A stretch of 64,000 nucleotides of DNA from NCBI GenBank assembly GCA_034190875.2, contig CM067344.1:29263533-29327532 (forward strand). Direction: 5' to 3'. The stretch comes from Urechis unicinctus (taxonomy: Eukaryota > Annelida > Polychaeta > Xenopneusta > Urechidae). Within the stretch, counting starts at the first letter, position 1, and every line of letters starts with the position of its first letter. The notes under the pieces are model-generated. The model saw only the letters and a program-made list of their open reading frames with translations. It did not search any database and was not told the origin of the DNA. Position numbers and translations under genes: made by a program. Of the stretch, positions 23,421 through 36,355 are shown piece by piece.

Positions 23421-23772
23421 CTAACAAAATATGGGGGGAAAAACTGTGCTATCAGAAAGTGACATAGAAGGTGTGAAGAAAAGTCCGTCTATCAGTCAGT
23501 CAAAACTCAAATACCATATAGGAAGTCCCAGGGCTAAAGAAATTCGTACAGGTGTAAAGCCACCATCAAGACGAAGAAAGTCTAGAAAATCAAAGTCATA
23601 GACTCCTTGGCCAAGAGACACACTAGTTTACCTACAAACTAGCACCTCGGCCCCGTTTTGGGGTCGGGTACGAGGCGCTCACAGGTTGAGCAAAAATCTT
23701 GTATAAGGTGTCAAAGGGTGAGGAGTATGGATGAGTGGCGGTGCGCCAGAACCGCTACTCTCTATACTACTC
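23421..23772. repeat. Duplicated right tip of the Polinton
   Basis: A second copy of 20128-20478 created by the host tandem duplication, not by transposition, because it has no left end and is followed by the same host flank. It differs from the first by only a few bases. Confidence 0.92.
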
Positions 23773-24515
23773 TCTGTCTCGAATGGTGAACGCTAGTCAA
23801 CAGAATACAGGGGCAGTAATCAATACCGTAAGATCGCTGAGGACAAATAAATTACCGTTGAGTGCTGGTTCGTAACAATGTGGGAGGACAACAATTGTAT
23901 AGAAGGCATTTCCCTCAGACTTAACATTTAAAAAGTGGATCCTTTTTAGCTTGTCAACTAACATCCCCATGAACTATAAATAAGGATATCCTAAATTAAC
24001 AAAGATCTAGCTGTACTTTTAAAGCACCAAGCAGCTTCAAGCTTTCTGCGACGCATCAGATTTGAAGGTGGGAAATCAGATATTAAATAATTCAAATCGT
24101 TTAGTTTATTCGTGAAAGTTATTCCTGGATTTCCGACTTGTACTTATTTATTTATTTGTGGTCGAAACGATGGCTCAACCAGACATAAAATCATAAAATA
24201 AATCTAACACCGACCCCACCCCATCCCGCAAATCACGTTTTTAAAAAGAGGCGGGGCTCGTCCAAACAAGCCGGCATTGATCATTTGGGATGACCAGAGT
24301 CAAACGGAAGCCAAGGAGAAGCATGGCTTGGTGAACTGAGCGTCTGTTACCTACCTGACTGGAGTCCCCTCGCGTCAGTTACAATCGACCGCCAACACCA
24401 CAGCCCCCGACCACCAACCCATCCCCCCACCACCACACACGCACACACACCTGCGACATCTTCAGTTGGAGCTGGACATTGTGTTTCATATTCTTCAGTC
24501 TGAAGACCGGACAAG
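23773..24515 (+). promoter_or_regulatory. 5' flank of Reeler copy 3
   Basis: Nearly identical to 20479-21222 through the tandem duplication. No further signal is visible. Confidence 0.5.
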
Positions 24516-26102
24516 ATGGTTGCAACAGTAACAGCAGCTGTTCTATGCGCATGCGTTACCTACGTAGCGGGATACCCAAATGGGGCACCTTCATCGGCTT
24601 GTGTTAACCTCACGCCTGGACACCCAGGGTCACAATCAACTCCGCCCCCCTACAACATCACTCTGACCGCCACGGAATATACAACGGGTGTTCCAGTAAC
24701 GGGTAAGTACATTCACGTGACTTCTATCATTCTTTCCGTTGCTTATTTCTTATGTATCCCCATATATTGTTCACTGCGCTGTGATCATCATTAACACTAC
24801 AAAGCAACACGAACGTAATCACCATTCTATTAAAAATGCCATCTCAAGTGATGCGTCTATTTCATTGATTTGTGACAGTGTCAGTTACCTCCGGTTACCA
24901 AGGCATCCTCATCCAGGCCAGAAAAGCTGATGGTAGCTCCACCGCTCCCCTGGGAACGTTTGCATCCAGCCCAGCAAACACCAAGATGCTGACTTGTACT
25001 AAGGCCGACGATTCGGTGACGCACTCCGACATCACATTAAAGACAACTACCGACTTCACATGGAATCCTCCCAACGGGGATATGGGCAATATTCATTTCG
25101 TGTGAGTCTTCATTTGTGATTGTTATTCACGCATGCTAACTTTTGCAGGTGTTGGTTAAGAGAATGTTATGTTAAAATCAGGCATTTTTTTTGCTTTGCC
25201 TTCTTGACGGTGTCGGTAGTCTTCAAATATAGCCCATTCATTACCATTTTTACACTGCATGATTTGAATTGCATCTTGGGATCAACTTGAGGGGTGGAAA
25301 GGTGCCCTAATAATACGGCCTTGGTATTGCAAAGCTAGGTTCTACCTACCCCCTTGACAACTAAACCCCATCGTCCGCTTATGCCTCGAGCAATTCATTA
25401 TTTGGATATATTCAAATTCAATTAGGAAACCAATATTACATGCCATGAGTGTATATTGGCACATGACTTTAAAATGACCGGCCTACAAAATGTGACGTCA
25501 CATCGCTGATAATGGTCCTAACTGGCTCCGTAACACCTTTTTGTACCATTCTACCATTCTTGGAGGCAATACATCGGTGACTACAAATAGGATACATATC
25601 AAACTGACCTGGTTGTTTTGAGCATCACCGGGGATATAAGTATGATGCTCCATTCTGGCAGTTATCGCGCCTTAGAGCAACGTGGGGTCGGATTGGATTG
25701 TGACATAACATTGTAGCTCTACTGACAGAGGGGAGGTGTGAGATAAGGGGTGGTGTGAGATAAGGGTTGGTGTGAGATAAGGGGTTATGTAAGATAGGGG
25801 TGTGAGATAAGGAATGGTGTGAGATAAGGCTTTTTTTTCTTGTGAGATAAGGGGTTATGTAAGATAGGGGGTGGTGTTTGAGTAAGGAATTTGACTGTCA
25901 GAATATAAAGGCATTTTTCTTTTCAGAGCTACCGTCGCCACTGGCAAAGAACATGTACTGGGTGGCTCTGAAGTCTGGAACGTCAGCTGTGCAGTACAAA
26001 TCAGCGAATAATACGAATAATGGGAATAATGTGGGAAATCTGCAGTCTTGCTACACACTCATATTTCTGGCCTTTGCTGTGTTCGCTGGAAGCTTGATGT
26101 AA
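24516..26102 (+). pseudogene. Reeler-domain protein, copy 3 (frame changed in exon 3; chimeric)
   Basis: Exons 24516-24702, 24879-25101 and 25927-26102. Exons 1 and 2 are identical in sense to copy 2. Exon 3 instead resembles copy 4, with the Asn-rich stretch NNTNNGNNVGN before a tail ending FLAFAVFAGSLM. Relative to copy 4 there is one extra A in GGCAAAGAACATG (about 25945), so the spliced frame would leave the Reeler frame and stop after about 24 more residues. The downstream frame itself is open and a further 3-nt expansion (TCTGGAACGTCAGCTGTG) keeps it. It is either a young pseudogene or holds a one-base sequence error. Intron 2 has a recombination scar at 25828-25841. Confidence 0.75.
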
Positions 26103-26204
26103 AAGTGTCATAACAAACAGAATAAGTGCTTTAGGGAACAGGGTTTTAATACACACGTAAACCTGTTTTGCAAAGAAAATTCTCTATTTAGGTAACATGT
26201 ACTA

Positions 26205-26658
26205 TATAAAGAGACCGTTCAGCCCCATATTTGTAACTAGCAAGCTGCTTGGCAACCGCACTTTGGAAACCAAAAGTTAAAAGCTTTCAGACTTTCAGTC
26301 GCTACTCAGTGTTGCGTCCCTGAAAATAGATTCTCACCTCGGCCGTCGCCATTTGTGTTGTCGGAAATTACCATTCCTTCTCGTGGATGTATAAACATAA
26401 TTAGCGAGGTAGTAATTGAGCGCGTATTGATTTACAGATAACACTCGTGCGGTTCTTGACTATGGGGAGGCAAAGTTATCGATTGAACGACACTACATAA
26501 AACAGATTTATGTTGTACATCACGTGTATTTCCAGTCAAATACTAATGTTGAAATTAACAAGCATGTTTTCGATCAAATAACATTTGCGGCACAGATGAA
26601 AAGTATTTATGTCTGCGTTAAACGTAGTAATGTACAAGGGACTGAACTGCCTCTTTAA
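26205..26658. mobile_element. TTAA MITE, 3' flank of Reeler copy 3
   Basis: GAGACCGTTCAGCCCC at the left and CTGAACTGCCTCTTTAA at the right, 454 bp. It is nearly identical to 32110-32564. Confidence 0.75.
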
Positions 26659-29600
26659 GTAGAAGAAGATATGAATTTGTGACTTGTTGGTATTTCAGTT
26701 ACATTTGTTTAAGGAACACATAAATATTTCTTACTTTCATTTTGTACGATGATCGTTGTTGTCAAGACTATAATAACTTTATCAATACATCTTGTTCAAA
26801 TAGTGAGCTTCACACAAAAAGTGGCATTTTACTTTTTTTCTTTACTTTTATTAATCTACTAGTGTCTGCTTGATCACTTGAACGAATGACTCGAATCTAT
26901 GTTTTAATCGTTGAAAACAGCAAGCATTGATAATTATGATATAGCAGCCAAAGAATTATTTACTAACATTTACCTAACGGTATAAGTGCAAAATGAGAAA
27001 CAGGAGCAAGTCAATCTCGTGCAGTCCGTTAACAAAACGCGTGCTGCTTCATTTTATGAATATACAGAATAAACATTGTCTTAGCTCCGACATGATGTAT
27101 ATTTGTAACGTCCCGTAAAACAATTTACAATCGGCACTGATCTCACCATGTATACCGATTATTCGGCAAAAAATATTATGACATTCATTTAATTAGGACA
27201 AGGTTTGGAAAGCCAAGGAAATAGATTATACCGGAGTAACGATTTGTAGGCGCTTAGACATACCGTGAGCTCCTGGGCTTCTAATAGGTTGACAGAGACG
27301 GCCTTCGCCATTCAAATACAGATCTTGCAACGCACATATTGTTGCCCTATCTGGCTAATATATTCATATAAACCAGGTAGTTTCATGCAATAACAATTCA
27401 TTCACACAATGCATGCTTACATCACCAATCAGACCAGTGCGTGGTCGACCCACTCACTTTGAAATCAATTGTTTCAAATTGCCTGATACAACATATGAGC
27501 TTATATCCGAAAGTGTAATGGCGGGCTGAAGCTTAATCAACGAAAACAGATACAATTGCAGTAAGAATTCATTGCTTTCGTTTTCTGTGAAGAATGACGG
27601 AGTTGCTATGTAAAAATGTAATTTATATTGGTAATAGTTACTAATCTATGCCTTTAAGCCCCGCGCATAAAAAGTCATATTTATCACGACAAGAAACTCT
27701 CCATCAACGAAAATCCGCTGTTACAGCCACATTTACTGGGAAAATGCTCACGAACTCATACCAAGATGAGTCAATTCAACACATTTCGTTTTTTATTTTT
27801 TTCATTTCGCTTGCTTATTTTCAAGTTGCACGGATTTTCGTCCCCTACTTCAAACTTGAGGGGTTTTCCCCATGAAACCTACAGCACTGATGTTTGAAAC
27901 ATTATGCCCATGCAAGGCTACCCACGAATTAATAAAGTCATAATGACTGTTCTCTTCATGTATGCATCAACCAGCACACATCAACTCTTACTATATATTG
28001 ATATATTTAACAAACCTTGGTGCCCGTTATAAACAAATCCTTCTAATTTCGTACGGGCGGTACCACATGGCACCAATAGACAGCCATTGAATGACCAGTT
28101 ATTGACCTGATCCATGCCAGGCAATGACAATCTATGCTCATGTTGAAATGCACGAATTGGAAAGGATCCACAAAACAATTGTTTTGGTCAATCTATTGAT
28201 ACAATTCTCACTTTTTTTGTTATCACAGTCATGGGGCATTTCTATGAAAAAAACATCCTTCAACAAATTGATGTAGGTTTTCTGCAGAGCCACATTATTC
28301 AGAAGCCAAAGGTGACGAGGGTTCCTGTTTACCCCGCACGAAAAGCACAGATCATAGGGTCTTAACCTGGACAAGGTTAATGTCTTTGGTGTCTGAAATT
28401 TTGAAGCATGGACACAAATGAATACTATTTTTATATAATAAAATTGTATAGTCATTTTAGATGAATTGTCACTCAGTAAGGAAGAACAGTTTCTAGCAGT
28501 TTTTGTGACCAGCACTTCCAACAAATTAGCTTTAATTTATGAGAGCGCATGCCAGAGACCCAGAACCAGACCAGTGGACACCAGGTGACAGGACAGTCAA
28601 CATGAATGCCCATGTGCTCCCTAGTTTGTATACAGCGTATGAAAATGCCGGTAAAAATCACCGAAACAATGCAACACTACCATTTCTAACTCCCTACCCC
28701 CTATCAGCCCGCGTCAACCACACCAGCATGCATGCACCGGTGCGGCGTACTTCTATTTCAACGCTCATTCTTCCAAAATTAGTCGATTCGACAATATGTC
28801 ACAAAGCCTGTATAATCAAATCTAATAAAATATATAAATACAATTACTGAACTTTAGTGTGATGCATTACGGTTGACAATTGCCTACCAACGGCAGGCTT
28901 GATATTTTCCCGATCAGAAACACAGCAAACATTGAACTTAGCTGGAGATAACTGTTGACGACAATAATAAACTGTAAATCGTTGCTATGTATATGAGAGA
29001 GAAAAAGGGTCAGGCCATTTAGCAGGTGTCTTACACATAAACTGCTATACACTTAGATGCGGACAAAATGCTAGGCGTCAAAATACATAACTAGAATAGA
29101 AATGCTATAAGGAACCCCTATTGTTATCGAGCCTGTTCGGCTGTTTTCGCACCTTTTGTGCGCGCAGCGTGACGTCGGACGGGATCATGACGTCAGCATT
29201 TTGTAGCCCTGTACCTAGTTAGTTTTGTGGATTCATTGTCGAATTAAACAATTATAGCAATTCGTGAATTTAGGTACTTAGTAGATGTTTAAATTGTATT
29301 ATTAGGAACCGTTGTCAGTTAGCAACATCAATACGGTATTGAACAACTTTGTAGATTGACAAACGCGCAGTTCTTAAATCTAGGATCGTTGTTAAAATCA
29401 CACTTCTCCCCAACCTGGTAACGGAGACATCTTATTGGTCTAGGCGACCAGGCCTTCAAATTTCCATGTGGTTTTGAGCTGGCATGTTCGCACAGTTTGT
29501 GAAAAGTAAGCTTTCTGTGTATAGCTATAAGTTCTTTGAAATCACCTCGGTGATGAAGGTGACGTAACCACATCCCCCCCTCCCCCCTTCACCTCTGCCA

Positions 29601-30200
29601 TTGTGTGTTAGCACGGAAAGCGACAGACAGCGGGTGCCGGAGGAAAAATCTACAGCATGTAGTCATGATGTTTGCTATTGAACTTCGGGATGAGTTGGTA
29701 CGTTATGATGACCATATTGGTATGATGAATTCATATATAAATATCATCCCTCCACATTCATGTATGTGATCATAACATTGCATTCAGCAGTGATCCATTG
29801 TGATCTACGGTCCTTTGGCAAATGGGAGCGAAGTTCAATAGGAATTGAAGTGGAATAGATCGTGTTTTCGAACCTAAATATCATTCCAGTTTAATCGTGA
29901 TTACTGTCTTGATTTTATCTCTAATGATCAACAAATTGGATCCGAGCCACTGAAGTAGTCGCTGTCGAGTTAATTTAACAACGATGCCTACAATTTTGTC
30001 GCCACACTGAAGCTTATGAAGAATGATCTTTATCACCATAGCACGACTGAAAGAAATCTTTGGTGCTATCGTGTTGGAAACAATCATATTGTGCGTGCAG
30101 TGTTTATCAGGCGTCTACAACAGCAGGTAAACACGAAGCTTATAGTGTTAACTATCGCGGGGTCACGTGGGAGATATCAGACAACCAACAAGCCGGCATG
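26659..30200. other. Spacer between copies 3 and 4, no gene seen
   Basis: This spacer is duplicated at 32565-36115, and part is present in diverged form at 38466-39700. Open frames such as 27648-27875 or 28539-28850 are preserved only between the two young copies; in the diverged third copy near 39150 the equivalent frame is disrupted, which argues against coding. 28935-30180 is the conserved upstream part of the array unit. Confidence 0.6.
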
Positions 30201-30441
30201 GATCATTTTGGATGACGGAAGCCAAGGAGAGGCGTGGCCTGGTGAACTGAGCGTCTGTTACCTACCTGACTGGCGTCCCCTGACGTCAGTTGCACTCGAC
30301 CGCCGACACCATAGCCCCAACGCCCCCCCCCCCCCCCCATACTACCACCACCATCACCACACACGCGTACACACACCCGCGACATCTTCAGTTGGAGCTG
30401 AACATTGTGTTTCATATTCTTCTGTCTGAGGACCCGACACG
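30201..30441 (+). promoter_or_regulatory. 5' flank of Reeler copy 4 with CRE
   Basis: A perfect TGACGTCA palindrome at 30281-30288, about 160 bp before the ATG. The same site is kept in copy 5 (36194-36201) and decayed in copies 1 to 3. A poly-C run follows near 30325. The binding factor would be of the CREB/ATF type by established knowledge; use here is inferred. Confidence 0.45.
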
Positions 30442-32010
30442 ATGGTTGCAACAGTAACAGCAGCTGTTCTATGCGCATGCGTTACCTACGTAGCGGGATA
30501 CGGATCAGGGGCACCCACCTCAGCTTGTGTTTCCCTCACGCCTGGACACCCAGGGTCACAATCAACTCCGTCCCCCTACAACATCACTCTAACCGCCACT
30601 GAATATACAGAGGGTGTTCCAGTAACGGGTTAGTATATTCACGTGACTTATATCATTCTATCCGTTGCTTATTTCTTATGTATCCCAATATATTGTTCAC
30701 TGCGATGACATCATCATTAACACTACAAAGCAACACGAACGAAATCACCATTCTATTAAAAATACCATTTCAAGTTATGTGTCTATTTCATTGATTTGTG
30801 ACAGTGTCAGTTACCTCCGGTTACCAAGGCATCCTCATCCAGGCCAGAAAAGCTGATGGTAGCTCCACCGCTCCCCTGGGAACGTTCGCATCCAGCCCAG
30901 CAAACACCAAGAAGCTGACTTGTACTAACGCCGACGATTCGGTGACGCACTCTGACATCACAGTAAAGACAACTACCGACTTCACATGGAATCCTCCCAG
31001 CGGGGATATGGGCAATATTCATTTCGTGTGAGTCTTCATTTGTGATTGTTATTCACGCATGCTAACTTTTGCAGGTGTTGGTTAAGAGAATGTTATGTTT
31101 AAATCAGGCTTTTTTTTTGCTTTGCCTTCTGTGACGGTGTCGGTAGTCTTCAAATATAGCCCATTCATTACCATTTTTTACACTGCATGATTTGAATTGC
31201 TTCTTGGGATCAACGTGAGGGGTGGAAAGGTTCCCTAATAATACGGCCTTAGCATTGCAAAGCTATGTTCTACCTACCCCCTTGACAACTAAACCCCATC
31301 GTCCGCTTACGCCTCGAGTAATTCATTATTTGGATATATTCAAATTCAATTAGGAAACCAATATTACATGCCTTGAGTGTATATTGGCACATGACTTTAA
31401 AATGACCGGCCTACAAAATGTGACGTCACATCGCTGATAACGGTCCTAACTGGCTCCGTAACACCTTTTCGCTGTACCATTCTATTCATGTCTTGGAGGC
31501 AATACATCGGTGACTACAAATAGGATACATATCAAACATACCTGGTTGTTTTGAGCATCACCGGGGATATAAGTATGATGCTCCATTCTGGTAGTTATCG
31601 CGCCTTAGAGCAACGTGGGGTCGGATTGAATTGTGACATAACATTGTAGCTCTACTGCCAGGGGGAGGTGTGAGATAAGGGATGGTGTGAGATAAGGGTT
31701 GGTGTGAGATAAGGGATGGTGTGAGATAAGGGATGGTGTGAGATAAGGGATGGTGTGAGATAAGGGGTTATGTAAGATAGGGGGTGGTGTTTGATAAGGA
31801 ATTTGACTGTCAGAATATAAAGGCATTTTTCTTTTCAGAGCTACCGTCGCCACTGGCAAGAACATGTACTGGGTGGCTCTGAAGTCCGAAAGTCAGCTGC
31901 AGTACAAATCAGCGAATAATACGAATAATGGGAATAATGTGGGAAATCTGCAGTCTTGCTACACACTCATATTTCTGGCCTTTGCTGTGTTCGCTGGAAG
32001 CTTGATGTAA
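30442..32010 (+). CDS. Reeler-domain secreted protein, copy 4 (intact, long tail)
   Basis: Exons 30442-30628, 30805-31027 and 31839-32010 join in phase (187 + 223 + 172 nt) into 193 residues. It has the same signal peptide as copy 2, then GSGAPTSACVSLTPGH, PYNITLTATEYTEG, GYQGILIQARKADG, LTCTNADDSVTHS, TDFTWNPPSGDMG and KNMYWVALKSESQLQY. Exon 3 has six extra residues, giving NNTNNGNNVGN, between the domain and the hydrophobic tail CYTLIFLAFAVFAGSLM. The first donor is GTTAGT instead of GTAAGT, a weaker site that could lower splicing efficiency. Localisation is inferred to be secreted or GPI-anchored, as for copy 2. The gene lies directly upstream of copy 5 within the young 5.9-kb duplication. 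Confidence 0.88.
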
Positions 32011-32109
32011 AAGTGTCATAACAAACAGAATAAGTGCTTTAGGAACAGGGTTTTAATACACGTAAACCTGTTTTGCAAAGAAAATTCTCTATTTAGGTAA
32101 CATGTACTA

Positions 32110-32564
32110 TATAAAGAGACCGTTCAGCCCCATATTTGTAACTAGCAAGCTGCTTGGCAACCGCACTTTGGAAACCAAAAGTTAAAAGCTTTCAGACTTT
32201 CAGTCGCTACTCAGTGTTGCGTCCCTGAAAATAGATTCTCACCTCGGCCGTCGCCATTTGTGTTGTCGGAAATTACCATTCCTTCTCGTGGATGTATAAA
32301 CATAATTAGCGAGGTAGTAATTGAGCGCGTATTGATTTACAGATAAACACTCGTGCGGTTCTTGACTATGGGGAGGCAAAGTTATCGATTGAACGACACT
32401 ACATAAAACAGATTTATGTTGTACATCACGTGTATTTCCAGTCAAATACTAATGTTGAAATTAACAAGCATGTTTTCGATCAAATAACATTTGCGGCACA
32501 GATGAAAAGTATTTATGTCTGCGTTAAACGTAGTAATGTACAAGGGACTGAACTGCCTCTTTAA
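32110..32564. mobile_element. TTAA MITE, 3' flank of Reeler copy 4
   Basis: Same ends and position as 26205-26658, from which it differs by a few bases. Confidence 0.75.
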
Positions 32565-35500
32565 GTAGAAGAAGATATGAATTTGTGACTTGTTGGTATT
32601 TCAGTTACATTTGTTTAAGGAACACATAAATATTTCTTACTTTCATTTTGTACGATGATCGTTGTTGTCAAGACTATAATAACTTTATCAATACATCTTG
32701 TTCAAAATAGTGAGCTTCACACAAAAAGTGGCATTTTACTTTTTTTCTTTACTTTTATTAATCTACTAGTGTCTGCTTGATCACTTGAACGAATGACTCG
32801 AATCTATGTTTTAATCGTTGAAAACAGCAAGCATTGATAATTATGATATAGCAGCCAAAGAATTATTTACTAACATTTACCTAACGGTATAAGTGCAAAA
32901 TGAGAAACAGGAGCAAGTCAATCTCGTGCAGTCCGTTAACAAAACGCGTGCTGCTTCATTTTATGAATATACAGAATAAACATTGTCTTAGCTCCGACAT
33001 GATGTATATTTGTAACGTCCCGTAAAACAATTTACAATCGGCACTGATCTCACCATGTATACCGATTATTCGGCAAAAAATATTATGACATTCATTTAAT
33101 TAGGACAAGGTTGGAAAGCCAAGGAAATAGATTATACCGGAGTAACGATTTGTAGGCACTTAGACATACCGTGAGCTCCTGGGCTTCTAATAGGCTGACA
33201 GAGACGGCCTTCGCCATTCAAATACAGATCTTGCAACGCACATATTGTTGCCCTATCTGGCTAATATATTCATATAAACCAGGTAGTTTCATGCAATAAC
33301 AATTCATTCACACAATGCATGCTTACATCACCAATCAGACCAGTGCGTGGTCGACCCACTCACTTTGAAATCAATTGTTTCAAATTGCCTGATACAACAT
33401 ATGAGCTTATATCCGAAAGTGTAATGGCGGGCTGAAGCTTAATCAACGAAAACAGATACAATTGCAGTAAGAATTCATTGCTTTCGTTTTCTGTGAAGAA
33501 TGACGGAGTTGCTATGTAAAAATGTAATTTATATTGGTAATAGTTACTAATCTATGCCTTTAAGCCCCGCGCATAAAAAGTCATATTTATCACGACAAGA
33601 AACTCTCCATCAACGAAAATCCGCTGTTACAGCCACATTTACTGGGAAAATGCTCACGAACTCATACCAAGATGAGTCAATTCAACACATTTCGTTTTTT
33701 ATTTTTTTCATTTCGCTTGCTTATTTTCAAGTTGCACGGATTTTCGTCCCCTACTTCAAACTTGAGGGGTTTTCCCCATGAAACCTACAGCACTGATGTT
33801 TGAAACATTATGCCCATGCAAGGCTACCCACGAATTAATAAAGTCATAATGACTGTTCTCTTCATGTATGCATCAACCAGCACACATCAACTCTTACTAT
33901 ATATTGATATATTTAACAAACCTTGGTGCCCGTTATAAACAAATCCTTCTAATTTCGTACGGGCGGTACCACATGGCACCAATAGACAGCCATTGAATGA
34001 CCAGTTATTGACCTGATCCATGCCAGGCAATGACAATCTATGCTCATGTTGAAATGCACGAATTGGAAAGGATCCACAAAACAATTGTTTTGGTCAATCT
34101 ATTGATACAATTCTCACTTTTTTTGTTATCACAGTCATGGGGCATTTCTATGAAAAAAAACATCCTTCAACAAATTGATGTAGGTTTTCTGCAGAGCCAC
34201 ATTATTCAGAAGCCAAAGGTGACGAGGGTTCCTGTTTACCCCCCGCACGAAAAGCACAGATCATAGGGTCTTAACCTGGACAAGGTTAATGTCTTTGGTG
34301 TCTGAAATTTTGAAGCATGGACACAAATGAATACTATTTTTATATAATAAAATTGTATAGTCATTTTAGATGAATTGTCACTCAGTAAGGAAGAACAGTT
34401 TCTAGCAGTTTTTGTGACCAGCACTTCCAACAAATTAGCTTTAATTTATGAGAGCGCATGCCAGAGACCCAGAACCAGACCAGTGGACACCAGGTGACAG
34501 GACAGTCAACATGAATGCCCATGTGCTCCCTAGTTTGTATACAGCGTATGAAAATGCCGGTAAAAATCACCGAAACAATGCAACACTACCATTTCTAACT
34601 CCCTACCCCCTATCAGCCCGCGTCAACCACACCAGCATGCATGCACCGGTGCGGCGTACTTCTCTTTCAACGCTCATTCTTCCAAAATTAGTCGATTCGA
34701 CAATATGTCACAAAGCCTGTATAATCAAATCTAATAAAATATATAAATACAATTACTGAACTTTAGTGTGATGCATTACGGTTGACAATTGCCTACCAAC
34801 GGCAGGCTTGATATTTTCCCGATCATCAAACACAGCAAACATTGAACTTAGCTGGAGATAACTGTTGACGACAATAATAAACTGTAAATCGTTGCTATGT
34901 ATATGAGAGAGAAAAAGGGTCAGGCCATTTAGCAGGTGTCTTACACATAAACTGCTATACACTTAGATGCGGACAAAATGCTAGGCGTCAAAATACATAA
35001 CTAGAATAGAAATGCTATAAGGAACCCCTATTGTTATCGAGCCTGTTCGGCTGTTTTCGCACCTTTTGTGCGCGCAGCGTGACGTCGGACGGGATCATGA
35101 CGTCAGCATTTTGTAGCCCTGTACCTAGTAGTTTTGTGGATTCATTGTCGAATTAAACAATTATAGCAATTCGTGAATTTAGGTACTTAGTAGATGTTTA
35201 AATTGTATTATTATTAGGAACCGTTGTCAGTTAGCAACATCAATACGGTATTGAACAACTTTGTAGATTGACAAACGCGCAGTTCTTAAATCTAGGATCG
35301 TTGTTAAAATCACACTTCTCCCCAACCTGGTAACGGAGACATCTTATTGGTCTAGGCGACCAGGCCTTCAAATTTCCATGTGGTTTTGAGCTGGCATGTT
35401 CGCACAGTTTGTGAAAAGTAAGCTTTCTGTGTATAGCTATAAGTTCTTTGAAATCACCTCGGTGATGAAGGTGACGTAACCACATCCCCCCCTCCCCCCT

Positions 35501-36115
35501 TCACCTCTGCCATTGTGTGTTAGCACGGAAAGCGACAGACAGCGGGTGCCGGAGGAAAAATCTACAGCATGTAGTCATGATGTTTGCTATTGAACTTCGG
35601 GATGAGTTGGTACGTTATGATGACCATATTGGTATGATGAATTCATATATAAATATCATCCCTCCACATTCATGTATGTGATCATAACATTGCATTCAGC
35701 AGTGATCCATTGTGATCTACGGTCCTTTGGCAAATGGGAGCGAAGTTCAATAGGAATTGAAGTGGAATAGATCGTGTTTTCGAACCTAAATATCATTCCA
35801 GTTTAATCGTGATTACTGTCTTGATTTATCTCTAATGATCAACAAATTGGATCCGAGCCACTGAAGTAGTCGCTGTCGAGTTAATTTAACAACGATGCCT
35901 ACAATTTTGTCGCCACACTGAAGCTTATGAAGAATGATCTTTATCACCATAGCACGACTGAAAGAAATCTTTGGTGCTATCGTGTTGGAAAACAATCATA
36001 TTGTGCGTGCAGTGTTTATCAGGCGTCTACAACAGCAGGTAAACACGAAGCTTATAGTGTTAACTATCGCGGGGGTCACGTGGGAGATATCAGACAACCA
36101 ACAAGCCGGCATGGA
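32565..36115. other. Spacer between copies 4 and 5, no gene seen
   Basis: Duplicate of 26659-30200. The comments on its open frames apply equally. Confidence 0.6.
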
Positions 36116-36193
36116 TCATTTTGGATGACGGAAGCCAAGGAGAGGCGTGGCCTGGTGAACTGAGCGTCTGTTACCTACCTGACTGGCGTCCCC

Positions 36194-36201
36194 TGACGTC
36201 A
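36194..36201. promoter_or_regulatory. CRE palindrome upstream of Reeler copy 5
   Basis: TGACGTCA, at the same distance from the ATG as in copy 4. Confidence 0.45.
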
Positions 36202-36355
36202 GTTGCACTCGACCGCCGACACCATAGCCCCAACGCCCCCCCCCCCCCCCCCCCCCCCCACCTACCACCACCACACACGCGTACACACACCCGCGACATC
36301 TTCAGTTGGAGCTGAACATTGTGTTTCATATTCTTCTGTCTGAGGACCCGACAAG

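Larger units (their letters stand above)
20122..26700. repeat. 3.29-kb tandem duplication (copies 2 and 3)
   Basis: Sequence from about 20128 recurs from about 23421 at an offset of 3293-3294 bp and stays nearly identical through exon 1, exon 2 and most of intron 2 of Reeler copies 2 and 3. The junction is at about 23416, where the 3' flank (TTTTGTACGATG) switches to Polinton sequence (CAGCC...CAAAATATGG). Only 1-2 bp are shared at the breakpoint. The very low divergence indicates a recent event. Confidence 0.9.

Noticed and set aside
27648-27875. 75-residue frame duplicated at 33554-33781
   Set aside because: Conserved only between the young 5.9-kb duplicates; disrupted in the older copy near 39150 and without family resemblance.
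28539-28850. 103-residue frame duplicated at 34448-34759
   Set aside because: Identity is explained by the recent duplication; no family match and no splice context.
30325-36260. CRISPR-like or regulatory meaning of poly-C runs upstream of copies 4 and 5
   Set aside because: Simple homopolymer runs; the difference between copies is ordinary slippage or sequencing error.
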